Of a stretch of DNA of 43,183 nt, positions 1 through 8,805 are shown piece after piece; position 1 is the first letter of the stretch; the number at the start of each line of letters is the position of its first letter. The position numbers and the translations under genes are program-made. The notes under the pieces are model-generated. The model saw only the letters and a program-made list of their open reading frames with translations, made no database searches and had not been told where the DNA came from. Source of the stretch: an uncultured Bacteroidales bacterium (GTDB lineage Bacteria; Bacteroidota; Bacteroidia; Bacteroidales; JACABE01); the NCBI GenBank assembly GCA_903899825.1, contig CAIUKU010000224.1:1-43183 (forward strand). Reading direction: 5' to 3'.

Positions 1-2
1 AT

Positions 3-719
3 ATATGGGCTTATTCAGGTACAGGAGCAACTATCACCGGAACGACTAACAGTGTTACCATCAGTTTTTCTGCAACTGCAACTGCTGGCAATTTAACAGT
101 AAAAGGCAGCAATGCCTGTGGCGATGGAGTTATATCAGCCAACTATCCTGTTACAGTTAATCTTTTACCGGATGCTGCTTCTGCAATTATATCGATAGAT
201 AATGATAGCGTAAGCATAAGCGAAATCAATGTTTTATATACTGTCCCTGTTATAGCTAATGCAACTAAATATATCTGGGCTTATTCAGGACTGGGTGCTA
301 CATTTGTCGGAGGGGATACAACTACAACAGACAGTGTAAGAATCAACTTCAGTGCTGTCGCAACTTCCGGTAATTTAACCGTTAAAGGGTATAATGCATG
401 TGGTGAAGGCCTGGTATCAGTAAACTATCCAATTTATGTTTCTCCTGTTGGTATTGATGAGGATTACTATCTTTTAAATTGTAAGTTATATCCTAATCCC
501 AGCAAAGGAATGATTACTATTGAAATGGATTTGATGAGTGAAAAATCAGAAATAATTGTTTTTAATATGCAGGGTAAATCAATTTTTGCAGAAGAAATTT
601 ACAACAACCAAAAACAATTGACAAAGCAAATATCTTTAAATGGTTTTCCTAAAGGTATCTATTTTGTAAAAATTAAAACCAATAAGTTTATTAAAGTTGA
701 AAAGCTGATTCTTCAATAA
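3..719 (+). CDS. T9SS-secreted PKD-like repeat protein, 3' end (partial)
   Basis: The reading frame is open from the left edge to the TAA at 717-719, so this is the C-terminal part (about 238 residues) of a longer protein whose start lies outside the window. Two copies of a PKD-like repeat are visible. Each begins with (Y)IWAYSG and contains GNLTVKG and NACG; the starts at nt 3 and nt 273 give a 90-residue period. From about nt 490 there is a typical type IX secretion C-terminal sorting domain: YPNPSKG, then IIVFNMQGK, and GIYFVKI near the end. Family knowledge says such proteins are exported by Sec, cross the outer membrane through T9SS, and are surface-attached or released. The repeats suggest an adhesin or cell-surface protein. 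Any catalytic domain would be upstream and cannot be seen. Confidence 0.9.
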   Translation: MWAYSGTGATITGTTNSVTISFSATATAGNLTVKGSNACGDGVISANYPVTVNLLPDAASAIISIDNDSVSISEINVLYTVPVIANATKYIWAYSGLGATFVGGDTTTTDSVRINFSAVATSGNLTVKGYNACGEGLVSVNYPIYVSPVGIDEDYYLLNCKLYPNPSKGMITIEMDLMSEKSEIIVFNMQGKSIFAEEIYNNQKQLTKQISLNGFPKGIYFVKIKTNKFIKVEKLILQ

Positions 720-737
720 GTTATTTAATCCATTTGG

Positions 738-1706
738 TTAAAGTTTTGCAATTTTTTCAAGTGTTTCAAAAATTTCTTCTACAGAAGTAGAGGTTACCAG
801 TTTAATACGAAATGGTTTAAAATCAGGAATATTTTTGAAATAGCCGGAATAGTGTTTTCGCATTTCGGCTATTCCGGTTTTTTCTCCTTTCCACTCAAGC
901 GATCTGATGATATGTTCTTTGCAGATAGCTGTTTTTTCAACCATATCAGGTGGAGGTAAAATATTTCCGGTTTCAAAAAAATATTTTATTTCATTGAAAA
1001 GCCAGGGATTGCCAATAGTTGCTCTACCGATCATCAGACCATCTGTACCATATTTCATCATTTCTTTGGCTTTCAGAGGACTATCAATATCCCCATTGCC
1101 AAAAACGGGAATTTTCATGCGTGGATTGTTTTTTACTTCGCCTATCAGTGTCCAGTCAGCTTCACCATGGTACAATTGTGCTTTGGTCCGACCATGAATA
1201 CTTATAGCCTGAATGCCAACATCCTGTAATCGTTCAGCTATTTCAACAATGGGTTTACTTTGCTCATCCCAACCAAGTCGGGTTTTAACAGTAACCGGCA
1301 AATGTGTCGATTTAACGATGGCTTCAGTGATTTTAAGCATTTTTGGAATATCATTTAAAATACCTGAACCTGCTCCTTTAGAAGCTACTTTCTTGACCGG
1401 ACAACCCCAGTTAATGTCGATAAAATCGGGTTGTGCTTCCGTTGCAACTTCAGTTGCCCTGCACATTGCATCGAGGTTATGACCGAAAATCTGAATACCA
1501 ACAGGTCTTTCTGCTTCATCAAAATCAAGTTTCTCAAGGCTTTTCGTCACATCGCGAATTAATCCTTCCGAAGAAATAAATTCAGTAATCATAATATCGG
1601 CTCCAAATCTTTTACATAAGGCCCTGAATGGTGGATCGGTAATATCCTCCATGGGTGCTAATAAAAGTGGAAAATGGGGTATAAGAATGTTTCCTATTTT
1701 AAGCAT
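738..1706 (-). CDS. dusB: tRNA-dihydrouridine synthase (DusB type)
   Basis: 322 residues, the normal length for a bacterial Dus enzyme. It reduces uridine to dihydrouridine in the tRNA D-loop using FMN and NADPH. The TIM-barrel flavin domain is recognisable from LAPMEDITDPPFR near residue 16, QIFGHN, and DINWGCPVKK, where Cys102 is the expected proton donor. Further motifs are KTRLGWD, SIHGRTKAQLYHG, FGNGDI and GLMIGRATIGNPW. A helical C-terminal domain fills roughly residues 240-322. It is the last gene of a minus-strand run and begins 6 bp after nadD, so it is probably co-transcribed with nadD and gmk. The assignment to DusB over DusA or DusC rests on the overall motif pattern. Confidence 0.93.
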   Translation of the reverse strand: MLKIGNILIPHFPLLLAPMEDITDPPFRALCKRFGADIMITEFISSEGLIRDVTKSLEKLDFDEAERPVGIQIFGHNLDAMCRATEVATEAQPDFIDINWGCPVKKVASKGAGSGILNDIPKMLKITEAIVKSTHLPVTVKTRLGWDEQSKPIVEIAERLQDVGIQAISIHGRTKAQLYHGEADWTLIGEVKNNPRMKIPVFGNGDIDSPLKAKEMMKYGTDGLMIGRATIGNPWLFNEIKYFFETGNILPPPDMVEKTAICKEHIIRSLEWKGEKTGIAEMRKHYSGYFKNIPDFKPFRIKLVTSTSVEEIFETLEKIAKL

Positions 1707-1712
1707 TCGTAT

Positions 1713-2294
1713 TTATTTTTCGTAAAAGTGCATTTCTGCAACGTAAGTGTGTACTTGTTCAGGAAGTAAATATTTAACAGATTTCCCATTTTGAATTGCC
1801 TTACGAATATAGCTCGAAGAAATTTCCATCAAAGGAGATGCTACCCATTGCACTGAAGGATGATTTTTATATGCTCCGCCATCGAATCCGGGACGGGAAT
1901 AAACATATATCTGGTAACGATTGAGTATTGCTTCAAAATTGAACCATTTATTAAAATTGCTAAGGTTGTCCGATCCAATAATCAGACAAAACTGGCGTTG
2001 AGGATAGATTTCTTCCAGATTCACCAAAGTATGAATGGTATAAGAAGGTTGAGGAAGCTTATATTCAATATCGCAGGATCTGAATTGAGGATTATCATCA
2101 ATGGCTATTTTAACCATTGCTAATCGATGATAGTCTTCGAGTAAACTCGTTTTTTCTTTAAGTGGATTTTGAGGTGATATTACAAACCAAATTTCATTCA
2201 TATCAGAGTTTGTTAGCATTTGATTAGCAATAATCAAATGCCCGATATGGATGGGATTGAAAGAACCAAAAAACAAGCCGGTTTTTTTCTGCAT
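1713..2294 (-). CDS. nadD: nicotinate-nucleotide adenylyltransferase
   Basis: 193 residues. NadD adenylates nicotinate mononucleotide to deamido-NAD in NAD synthesis. The nucleotidyltransferase signature GSFNPIHIGH lies at residues 10-19, with His16 and His19 forming the HxGH motif. The C-terminal signature is SSSYIRKAI, the usual ISST-x-IR motif with Ser in place of Thr, and the middle contains LIIGSDNL, which binds substrate. Only 6 bp separate it from gmk upstream and 6 bp from dusB downstream, which indicates an operon. A gmk-nadD pair is common in Bacteroidota. Confidence 0.95.
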   Translation of the reverse strand: MQKKTGLFFGSFNPIHIGHLIIANQMLTNSDMNEIWFVISPQNPLKEKTSLLEDYHRLAMVKIAIDDNPQFRSCDIEYKLPQPSYTIHTLVNLEEIYPQRQFCLIIGSDNLSNFNKWFNFEAILNRYQIYVYSRPGFDGGAYKNHPSVQWVASPLMEISSSYIRKAIQNGKSVKYLLPEQVHTYVAEMHFYEK

Positions 2295-2300
2295 AAAAAA

Positions 2301-2870
2301 TTATTGTTTTATAAAATTTATTACAATTTCATTGGCTTTTTTTACAGAATCTTCCAGTTTATCATTGATGAGTACAAGGTCAAATTTATCTGCAAAACCA
2401 AGTTCCCAATGCGCTTTATCCATTCGTTTTTTTATACTTTCGTCATTTTCAGTAGATCTGTTTAGCAAACGTTGTTTCAATGTTTCCGGAGAAGGAGGCA
2501 TTACAAAAACGGATAAAGCCCTTTTAGAATAAGCATTTTTAATATTGAGCCCACCCACAACATCTACATCAAAAATTACATGGTGTTTTTTAAGCCAGAT
2601 TCTTTCCAATTCTGATTTCAAAGTCCCATAATATTGATCCTTATATACTTCTTCCCATTCCAGAAATTCTTCGTTGTCAATTTTTTTACGGAATTCATCG
2701 GCTGATATAAAATAATAGTCTGTCCCGTTGATTTCGTTTTCACGCATGCTTCGACTGGTAGCTGAGATTGAGAATTCAAGTAAAGGATTAAGTGTCAATA
2801 ATTGTTTTACAATGGTTGTTTTACCAGCACCGGAAGGTGCCGAAAAAATAATAAGTTTTCCTTCAGGCAT
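2301..2870 (-). CDS. gmk: guanylate kinase
   Basis: 189 residues from the chosen start. The enzyme phosphorylates GMP to GDP with ATP. The P-loop is SAPSGAGKTT close to the N-terminus. GMP-binding residues follow in SRSMRENEINGTDYYF, and the lid and LID-flanking region contains LKQRLLNRSTEND. An in-frame ATG at 2894 would add eight residues (MLKENTYN) and overlap the upstream gene. I prefer the ATG at 2868-2870 because it lies one base after the upstream TAA and gives the usual MPEGKLIIFSAPSG beginning. It is the second gene of the minus-strand run. Confidence 0.95.
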   Translation of the reverse strand: MPEGKLIIFSAPSGAGKTTIVKQLLTLNPLLEFSISATSRSMRENEINGTDYYFISADEFRKKIDNEEFLEWEEVYKDQYYGTLKSELERIWLKKHHVIFDVDVVGGLNIKNAYSKRALSVFVMPPSPETLKQRLLNRSTENDESIKKRMDKAHWELGFADKFDLVLINDKLEDSVKKANEIVINFIKQ

Positions 2871-2871
2871 A

Positions 2872-3699
2872 TTATAGGTGTTTTCTTTCAACAAAATCTT
2901 TCAACGTTAAATATGCATGTAAATCATCCTTCCATTTATGTTTTCCTTTCAGTTCTTCTAAATAGGATTCAGCTTCTGTAAGTGATTTAAATTCATTCAA
3001 TTTCAAAATAGATTCATTGTATTCTTTCATATTCCCTTTAAACAATTCATTGATAAAAAGAAATTTCTCATTGATACCGATGGCTGATTTAAGGTCTTTT
3101 ATTGCATTGTGCTGCATTTTTGAACTTATACTTTTATCGGTTTTGTTTTTTAGCAATTTTTCATTTAATGATTTAACCTCATCTTTAAATTTATCTGCAA
3201 TGGTTGTTGCTGCAATATTACCAAATAAATCTATAGGTGTTTCAACTTTAGCTGTTTGTTCTGACATGTCAGCAATTGAAGTTTCTTCTCTGATTTCATG
3301 GGCTTTTTCCTGAATAATTGCCTTAGGTTCAGGCGCAAAGATTACTTCAATACTTTCATCCACATTTAATGTTAACGTTGCATCCTGAATAACTGGTTTT
3401 TCTTCAACTACAGTCTTTTCGTGAACGATGATCAGTGGTTTTTCAACAGTTTCTTTAATTTCTTCAATAACGGCAGGAATTTCTTCCTGTCTTTCCTTTA
3501 CTTTATCAAGTGTCAATAACATATTTGCTCTTTCCAAATCACAATATTGTTCATAAAGTTTACGAATATTGGCCTTGATTATATCCATATCAATCTGAGG
3601 AATCTTTCCGGCATAAGCCTTGGTCGAATTGTTTTGTTCAACTATTAACTCGAGCTGACGAGTAATGTTATCCATGATAATAGCTTTATCCATAAACAT
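2872..3699 (-). CDS. conserved hypothetical protein upstream of gmk
   Basis: 275 residues; I do not recognise a named domain. The N-terminal 65 residues look helical. Residues of about 70-160 are acidic, repetitive in Glu, Val, Ile and Lys, and probably disordered. The C-terminal 75 residues are the conserved-looking part: LKSAIGINEKFLFINELF, then a stretch ending WKDDLHAYLTLKDFVERKHL. No signal peptide or membrane segment is visible, so it is probably cytoplasmic. It stops one base before gmk, so the two are translationally close. In many Bacteroidota this place is held by yicC; this protein is not YicC. ATG codons at 3699, 3693 and 3675 are all possible starts. Confidence 0.75.
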   Translation of the reverse strand: MFMDKAIIMDNITRQLELIVEQNNSTKAYAGKIPQIDMDIIKANIRKLYEQYCDLERANMLLTLDKVKERQEEIPAVIEEIKETVEKPLIIVHEKTVVEEKPVIQDATLTLNVDESIEVIFAPEPKAIIQEKAHEIREETSIADMSEQTAKVETPIDLFGNIAATTIADKFKDEVKSLNEKLLKNKTDKSISSKMQHNAIKDLKSAIGINEKFLFINELFKGNMKEYNESILKLNEFKSLTEAESYLEELKGKHKWKDDLHAYLTLKDFVERKHL

Positions 3700-4043
3700 T
3701 TGAAATTAAATATGAATTGATGAAAAATCAAAAAAAAGTTAGTGTTTTTTACATTAAAAATACCCGATAAAATTAGTCAAAATATTTTTTTAAACGGTAT
3801 ATTTTCAAAATTCTTTTAAACAAAATAAATCAGGGATTTTTGACCACTTAAACTCAATGACACTAAGAATCATATATTTATTTCATTCATTTTAAAAAGA
3901 GATTTTTTTCCATTTAAACAAAGAAGAAAAGGTTATAATATTAATCTTAATTATTGTTTATCAGAATTGAAATATTAAAAAAAAACAGCAAATTCGAAGT
4001 TTTCATAAATTATTGTGTACTTTTGAATTTGAAAATTTGAAAC
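3700..4043. other. divergent intergenic region, 344 bp
   Basis: Very AT-rich spacer between the minus-strand gmk run and the plus-strand glycosyltransferase genes, so it should hold promoters for both directions. A good plus-strand -7 box is present at 4018-4025. I saw no exact -7 box for the minus strand, no open frame of note and no strong hairpin. Confidence 0.6.
4018..4025 (+). promoter_or_regulatory. -7 promoter box (TACTTTTG)
   Basis: It matches the Bacteroidota consensus TAnnTTTG exactly and lies 18 bp before the start codon of the GT2 gene. A partial -33 box (TTCG, 3993-3996) stands 21 bp upstream. Confidence 0.55.
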
Positions 4044-4811
4044 ATGGTAAAAATTTCTGCTGTCATCATCACTTTTAATGAAGAAAAAAATATTGGACGT
4101 TGTATCGGTTCATTACAAGGAATAGCCGATGAAATCATCGTAGTTGATTCTTTTTCGACAGACAAAACTGTTGAAATTTGTAATGTAATGGGTGTTAAAT
4201 TTTTTCAGATAAAATGGGAGGGATATGCTGTTACAAAAAATTATGCTAACAGTCTTGCTGCATTCAATTACATCCTATCAGTTGATGCTGACGAAGCTTT
4301 GTCTGAAGCACTTCAAAAAGAAATCCTTGCTGTTAAAAATACAGAAAATCCTGTCGATGCATATAAGATAAACAGACTTACCAATTATTGCGGAAGCTGG
4401 ATTTATCATTGCGGCTGGTATCCTGATACCAAGCTGCGGTTGTGGAATAAAGAGAAAGGGAAATGGGAAGGAAATATTCATGAAGAGGTAGTAATGGCAA
4501 AGAATGCCAGCATTACTAAGTTGAAAGGCGATTTACTCCATTATTCTTATTATTCAATTCAACAGCATATCAATCAAGCCAATAAATTTACCGATTTAAC
4601 TGCTATGGAAGCGTTTCAAAAAGGTAAGCAAGCCAGTATTTTAAAAATATTTTTCAGTCCTTTGTTAAAATTTATAAGGGATTATGTTTTTAAACTCGGA
4701 TTTTTAGATGGCTATCCCGGTTATTTGGTTTGCAAAATCTCTGCTTTTGCTAGTTTTATGAAATACATAAAATTGAGAGAGTTACAGGGAAATAATAAGG
4801 ATAAAGGTTAA
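4044..4811 (+). CDS. glycosyltransferase family 2, LPS core type (WaaE/KdtX-like)
   Basis: 255 residues. The N-terminal GT-A fold is shown by SAVIITFNEEKNIGRCIGSL, the nucleotide-binding VVDSFSTDKT and the metal-binding DAD at residues 81-83 (LSVDADEAL). The order of motifs and the GNIHEEV segment resemble the WaaE/KdtX group, which adds a sugar to the lipopolysaccharide inner core. The actual sugar cannot be read from sequence. The C-terminus has a hydrophobic stretch that may lie on the inner membrane. The last residues (GNNKDKG) and the stop codon are encoded inside a 7-bp repeat array (4794-4856), so the natural C-terminus may have been altered by the repeat. A GT9 gene follows. Confidence 0.88.
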   Translation: MVKISAVIITFNEEKNIGRCIGSLQGIADEIIVVDSFSTDKTVEICNVMGVKFFQIKWEGYAVTKNYANSLAAFNYILSVDADEALSEALQKEILAVKNTENPVDAYKINRLTNYCGSWIYHCGWYPDTKLRLWNKEKGKWEGNIHEEVVMAKNASITKLKGDLLHYSYYSIQQHINQANKFTDLTAMEAFQKGKQASILKIFFSPLLKFIRDYVFKLGFLDGYPGYLVCKISAFASFMKYIKLRELQGNNKDKG

Positions 4812-4856
4812 AGGGTAAAGGTTAAAGGAAAAAGTAAAAAGTAAAAATGGTAAAGG
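4794..4856 (+). repeat. 7-bp tandem array overlapping the GT2 stop codon
   Basis: Nine consecutive 7-bp units without an indel: AATAAGG, ATAAAGG, TTAAAGG, GTAAAGG, TTAAAGG, AAAAAGT, AAAAAGT, AAAAATG, GTAAAGG. The TAA at 4809-4811 that ends the GT2 gene is part of the third unit. The unit is purine-rich on the coding strand. Confidence 0.85.
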
Positions 4857-4917
4857 AGAAATTATCATTTATTAATCTCTTGTATAAACATTATAATATT
4901 TAGTCATTCAGCAATAT

Positions 4918-5928
4918 ATGAATTTTAAACGTATCATAATCAGCAGAACGGATAGCATAGGAGATGTGGTACTTAGTTTGCCTCTTGCAGGGATATTAAA
5001 AAAATATTATCCGGATACTTACATACTGTTTTTAGGGAGTGCTTATACCAAAGATGTAATCGAAGCCTGCAAACATATCGACGAATTTATAGATTGGAAT
5101 GTACTCATGAAACTTCCTGAAAATGAAGCGGTAGCGTTTATTCAAACATTAAAAGCCGATACTATACTGCATGTTTTTCCACGCAAGGAAATAGCTGTTC
5201 TGGCTAAAAAAGCTAAGATTAAAAACAGAATCGGGACGACCAACCGAACATTCCATTGGCTCAATTGCAATAAAATGCTCAGATTGTCACGTAAGAATTC
5301 AGTTTTACATGAATCCCAATTAAACACTAAGCTTTTATTGCCATTTGGAATTGATTGTCACTTTGATTTAAAAGAAATAGCTTCTTTTTATGGTTTTAGC
5401 CCGACTATTGATTTGCCTGAAAAATTCAGTTCATTGCTGGATAAAGATAAACTCAATCTGATTTTACATCCCAAATCAAAAGGAAGTGCCCGGGAATGGG
5501 GATTGGACAATTTTGCAAAATTGATAGAAATATTGCCTGAGGATAAATACAAGATTTTTATTTCCGGAACCAGTGAAGAAGCTGGTTTGATGCAAATCGA
5601 AATTCTGGAAAAGTATGATAAAATAACAGATCTAAGTGGAAAAATGAATCTTGCTGAGTTCATTGCTTTTATTGCAGCTGCTGATGGCCTGGTTGCAGCC
5701 AGTACCGGACCTTTGCATATTGCTGCAGCCCTGGGTATACATGCTTTGGGGATTTATCCTCCAATAAGACCAATGCACCCCGGACGCTGGAAAGCCATCG
5801 GTAAGCAAGCACATTATTTTGTAAAAGAAAAAACCTGCAATGATTGCAGGAAAACCAATGATTGCCATTGCATGAAAAGTATTGCTCCAGAAACAATCAA
5901 AGAATACCTTGACACAAATTGTATTTAA
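4918..5928 (+). CDS. glycosyltransferase family 9 (heptosyltransferase-like)
   Basis: 336 residues. The family transfers heptose from ADP-heptose to the lipopolysaccharide inner core at the cytoplasmic face of the inner membrane. N-terminal motif: SRTDSIGDVVLSLPLAG. The C-terminal nucleotide-sugar domain carries LHPKSKGSAREWG and the signature AASTGPLHIAAALG (about residues 261-274). The tail is cysteine-rich (CNDCRKTNDCHC), which recalls the cysteine-rich ends of some GT9 proteins. Its position 106 bp after a GT2 gene supports a role in LPS or another envelope glycan. Whether the donor is heptose or another sugar is not determined. Confidence 0.88.
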   Translation: MNFKRIIISRTDSIGDVVLSLPLAGILKKYYPDTYILFLGSAYTKDVIEACKHIDEFIDWNVLMKLPENEAVAFIQTLKADTILHVFPRKEIAVLAKKAKIKNRIGTTNRTFHWLNCNKMLRLSRKNSVLHESQLNTKLLLPFGIDCHFDLKEIASFYGFSPTIDLPEKFSSLLDKDKLNLILHPKSKGSAREWGLDNFAKLIEILPEDKYKIFISGTSEEAGLMQIEILEKYDKITDLSGKMNLAEFIAFIAAADGLVAASTGPLHIAAALGIHALGIYPPIRPMHPGRWKAIGKQAHYFVKEKTCNDCRKTNDCHCMKSIAPETIKEYLDTNCI

Positions 5929-5951
5929 ACTAAATCAAAAAACGATATTAT

Positions 5952-7097
5952 ATGAAGAAATTTCTAAAGATAACAGGAATTATTATTGTTATAATTGGAC
6001 TCGCTTTTGTATTTGCACCTTCTTATTTAAAAAAAGCACTGATTTATCAGTATGTTGATATCGACGACCATGATATATTTGAAACCAGCACTGTTAAAGC
6101 AGGTTCCCCCCTACCCTGGAATTTAGCCAAAGACTATAATAGAATTACGATTAAGGATTCATTAAAAAAGAAAATGGAAATCTATAAAACCATTGCTTAT
6201 CTGGTGATTCAAAACGATTCCATTAAGTATGAAGAATATTGGGATACGTATAGCGACAGTTCATTAAGCAATGCATTTTCAGCTACCAAAAGTATCATTT
6301 CATTATTGGTGGGTTGTGCCATTGATGATGGCAATATAAAAAGTCTTGATCAAAAAGTAATTGATTTTTTTCCTGAATTTGCAGGTGGATATGGCAATGA
6401 ATTAACAATAAAAGATTTGTTAACAATGAGTTCCGGCTTAAACTGGGACGAAAGTTATGGTAGCCCATTTTCAAAAACTACCCAGGCTTATTATGGAAAT
6501 AACTTAAAGAAACTTATTTTTGAGCTGAAAGTAACTGAAAAACCGGCTCAAAAATTTAATTATTTGAGTGGAAATACCCAATTGCTCGGATTTATTCTCG
6601 AAAAAGCAACAGGAAAAAGTTTATCAGAATATGCTTCCGAAAAATTATGGAAACCATTGGGTGCTCAGCATGATGCCTTATGGTATCTCGACAAAAAAGA
6701 CGGCATGGAAAAGGCTTATTGTTGTTTTACATCCAATGCAAGAGATTTCGCCAGAATTGGCAAATTACTGCTCGATAGCGGTAGATGTAATGGAAAACAA
6801 ATTGTTCCAGCATCTTATATTGCACAACTTTCGCAAGCCGATACTTTTTTATCGGATGAAAACAATAAAAAAGTGGACTATTACAGTTTACACTGGTGGA
6901 TAGCAGATTACAACGGAATGAAAGTTACGTATGCCCGCGGTATATTGGGACAGTACATTTTTGTGATACCAGAAATGAATGCCATTGTTGTTAGATTAGG
7001 GCATGAAAGAGATAAAGCGTATAAGAACCATCATCCACTGGATGTTTATACTTATCTGGATATAGCAATGCAAATTTTAGAAAAAAATAAAAAATAA
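5952..7097 (+). CDS. membrane-anchored serine hydrolase (beta-lactamase/class C PBP family)
   Basis: 381 residues. One N-terminal hydrophobic segment (about residues 4-24) should anchor or export it, with the rest in the periplasm. The catalytic SxxK motif is Ser110-Ala-Thr-Lys113 in NAFSATKSIISLLVG. The second motif region is FNYLSGNTQLLG, where Tyr and Asn take the YxN role. The third (KTG-like) region is probably ARGILGQYIFV. The family includes class C beta-lactamases, DD-peptidases and esterases, and substrate cannot be told from motifs. It lies 23 bp after the GT9 gene and 1 bp before the next gene, so it is likely in the same transcript. Confidence 0.87.
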   Translation: MKKFLKITGIIIVIIGLAFVFAPSYLKKALIYQYVDIDDHDIFETSTVKAGSPLPWNLAKDYNRITIKDSLKKKMEIYKTIAYLVIQNDSIKYEEYWDTYSDSSLSNAFSATKSIISLLVGCAIDDGNIKSLDQKVIDFFPEFAGGYGNELTIKDLLTMSSGLNWDESYGSPFSKTTQAYYGNNLKKLIFELKVTEKPAQKFNYLSGNTQLLGFILEKATGKSLSEYASEKLWKPLGAQHDALWYLDKKDGMEKAYCCFTSNARDFARIGKLLLDSGRCNGKQIVPASYIAQLSQADTFLSDENNKKVDYYSLHWWIADYNGMKVTYARGILGQYIFVIPEMNAIVVRLGHERDKAYKNHHPLDVYTYLDIAMQILEKNKK

Positions 7098-7098
7098 G

Positions 7099-8124
7099 AT
7101 GCAGAAATACAGTTTTAGAAATGATTACAGCGAAGGCATGCATCCTGATATGATAGCTGCCCTTTCAGCAACAAACTTAGAACAACAGCAGGGATACAGC
7201 GAAGATGTATATTGTGAGAAAGCAAGAACAGCAATCAAAGAAAAAATCGGGAATAATGATACAGATATTCATTTTGTATCCGGAGGAACACAGGCCAATG
7301 CCATTGTTATTACATCAGCCTTAAAATCTTTTGAAGGGGTAATCTGTGCAACTACCGGCCATATCAATGTACATGAAACCGGTGCCATTGAAGCAACAGG
7401 ACATAAAATACTATTGGTTTCTTCGGAAGATGGTAAAGTAAAGCCTTCAGATATAATAGCTGAGATCAATAAAGCTGAAGATCATCACATGGTAAGACCC
7501 GGTATGGTTTATATATCTAATTCCACAGAAGTCGGGACCATTTACAGTAAAAATGAACTGACAGCATTGTCTGCAGTGTGTAAAAGCCATGGCTTGTATT
7601 TATATATGGATGGCGCCAGATTGGGTTCTGCTTTATGTTCGGAAGACAATGATCTTACAATGTCTGATCTGGCCGGACTTTGTGATGTTTTTTATATAGG
7701 TGGCACTAAAAATGGCGCCATGATGGGAGAGGCAATTGTTATTGTCAATGATAGCCTGAAAAAAGATTTTAACTACCATCTGAAGCAAAGAGGAGCCTTG
7801 CTCTCCAAAGGAAGGCTGATGGGTATACAGTTTATGGAATTATTTAAAGAAAACCTTTTCTTTGAGTTGGCCACCCATGCCAACAAAATGTCAAAAAAGA
7901 TAGCAGATGCCATCAAAGCCAAAGGCTATGCTTTTCTGACAAAACCTCAGTCCAATCAGTTGTTTCCCATATTACCGCTTAAATTGATTGCCAAATTATC
8001 CGAAAAATACGAATTTTATACCTGGAAAAAGATGGATGATGAGCATGCTGCTGTCCGCCTGGTATGCTCCTGGGCAAGCAAAGAAGAAAAGGTAAATGAA
8101 TTCATAGAAGATATTTGTAAGTAA
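7099..8124 (+). CDS. low-specificity L-threonine aldolase family, PLP-dependent
   Basis: 341 residues, the usual length. It belongs to the beta-eliminating lyase/threonine aldolase family, which cleaves L-threonine (or L-allo-threonine) to glycine and acetaldehyde. Motifs in order: FRNDYSEGMHPDM at the N-terminus, FVSGGTQAN, HINVHETGAIEATGH, the PLP-ring Asp171 in YMDGARLG, and the Schiff-base Lys204 in YIGGTKNG. The start codon follows the preceding stop by one base (TAAG-ATG), which suggests translational coupling with the serine hydrolase. No metabolic link between the two is obvious. Confidence 0.88.
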   Translation: MQKYSFRNDYSEGMHPDMIAALSATNLEQQQGYSEDVYCEKARTAIKEKIGNNDTDIHFVSGGTQANAIVITSALKSFEGVICATTGHINVHETGAIEATGHKILLVSSEDGKVKPSDIIAEINKAEDHHMVRPGMVYISNSTEVGTIYSKNELTALSAVCKSHGLYLYMDGARLGSALCSEDNDLTMSDLAGLCDVFYIGGTKNGAMMGEAIVIVNDSLKKDFNYHLKQRGALLSKGRLMGIQFMELFKENLFFELATHANKMSKKIADAIKAKGYAFLTKPQSNQLFPILPLKLIAKLSEKYEFYTWKKMDDEHAAVRLVCSWASKEEKVNEFIEDICK

Positions 8125-8220
8125 TAATATCAGTTATATGTGTTTAAAATTAAAGTCCCTTTTTTGAATTTGTTATAAATAATGTTAGTGTTTCATAAAA
8201 AGAACTTAATCTATTAGTTT

Positions 8221-8805
8221 ATGGATAAACCCAACAGAATTAATAACAGCATTAACTCAATTGTCTCATTAACAGATGAGGAATTATCAGTATTCTGTGA
8301 TGCCTTTAAAACAACGACACTAAATAAAAATGAGTTTTTCTTAAAAGAAGGACAGGTATGCAATTATATTGGGTTACTTAATTATGGGGTTATGATATAT
8401 TTCAAAACTTTAGAGAATGGTGATGAAGTAACCGTTCACTTTGCTTTTGAAGGTGACTGGGTAAATAATAATTTAAGTCGATTAAATAACGCTCCATCAG
8501 CTATAAATATTAAAGCAATTGAGGATTCAGAGATACTCTTTATTAAACATGCAGACATATCTGATTTATACCTTCAAATTCCAAAAATTGAACGATTGGG
8601 GCGAATCTTGACTGAAAGAGCCTTTGTAAATTTTGTGGAACAAACAATAGAATTTCAAACGCTTTCGGCTAAAGAACGTTATGAAAACTTACTTAAAACA
8701 CATCCTGAAATTTTTCAGAAAGTTCAACTATATCATATTGCAAATTATTTAGGCATAGCTCCAAAATCATTAAGCAGGATTCGAAAGGAGTTGTTTTTTA
8801 AATAA
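8221..8805 (+). CDS. Crp/Fnr family transcription regulator
   Basis: 194 residues. The N-terminal cyclic-nucleotide-binding fold covers about residues 15-125 (FFLKEGQVCNYIGLLNYG, then GDEVTVHFAFEGDW). It is followed by a dimer helix and a C-terminal helix-turn-helix in which YHIANYLGIAPKSLSRIRKE is the recognition part. There is no cluster of N-terminal cysteines like that of Fnr, so direct [4Fe-4S] oxygen sensing is unlikely; the effector is unknown. The gene stands alone between a PLP enzyme and an outer-membrane protein gene. A perfect 14-bp dyad starts on the base after its stop codon (8806-8819), which makes local regulation of the downstream genes plausible but unproven. Confidence 0.9.
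   Translation: MDKPNRINNSINSIVSLTDEELSVFCDAFKTTTLNKNEFFLKEGQVCNYIGLLNYGVMIYFKTLENGDEVTVHFAFEGDWVNNNLSRLNNAPSAINIKAIEDSEILFIKHADISDLYLQIPKIERLGRILTERAFVNFVEQTIEFQTLSAKERYENLLKTHPEIFQKVQLYHIANYLGIAPKSLSRIRKELFFK

Noticed and set aside
907-1482. Plus-strand frames opposite dusB
   Set aside because: Dus motifs across the whole minus-strand frame explain the sequence; the plus frames have no recognisable domain.
5388-5896. Minus-strand frames opposite the GT9 gene
   Set aside because: They overlap conserved GT9 motifs and overlap each other. No independent evidence.
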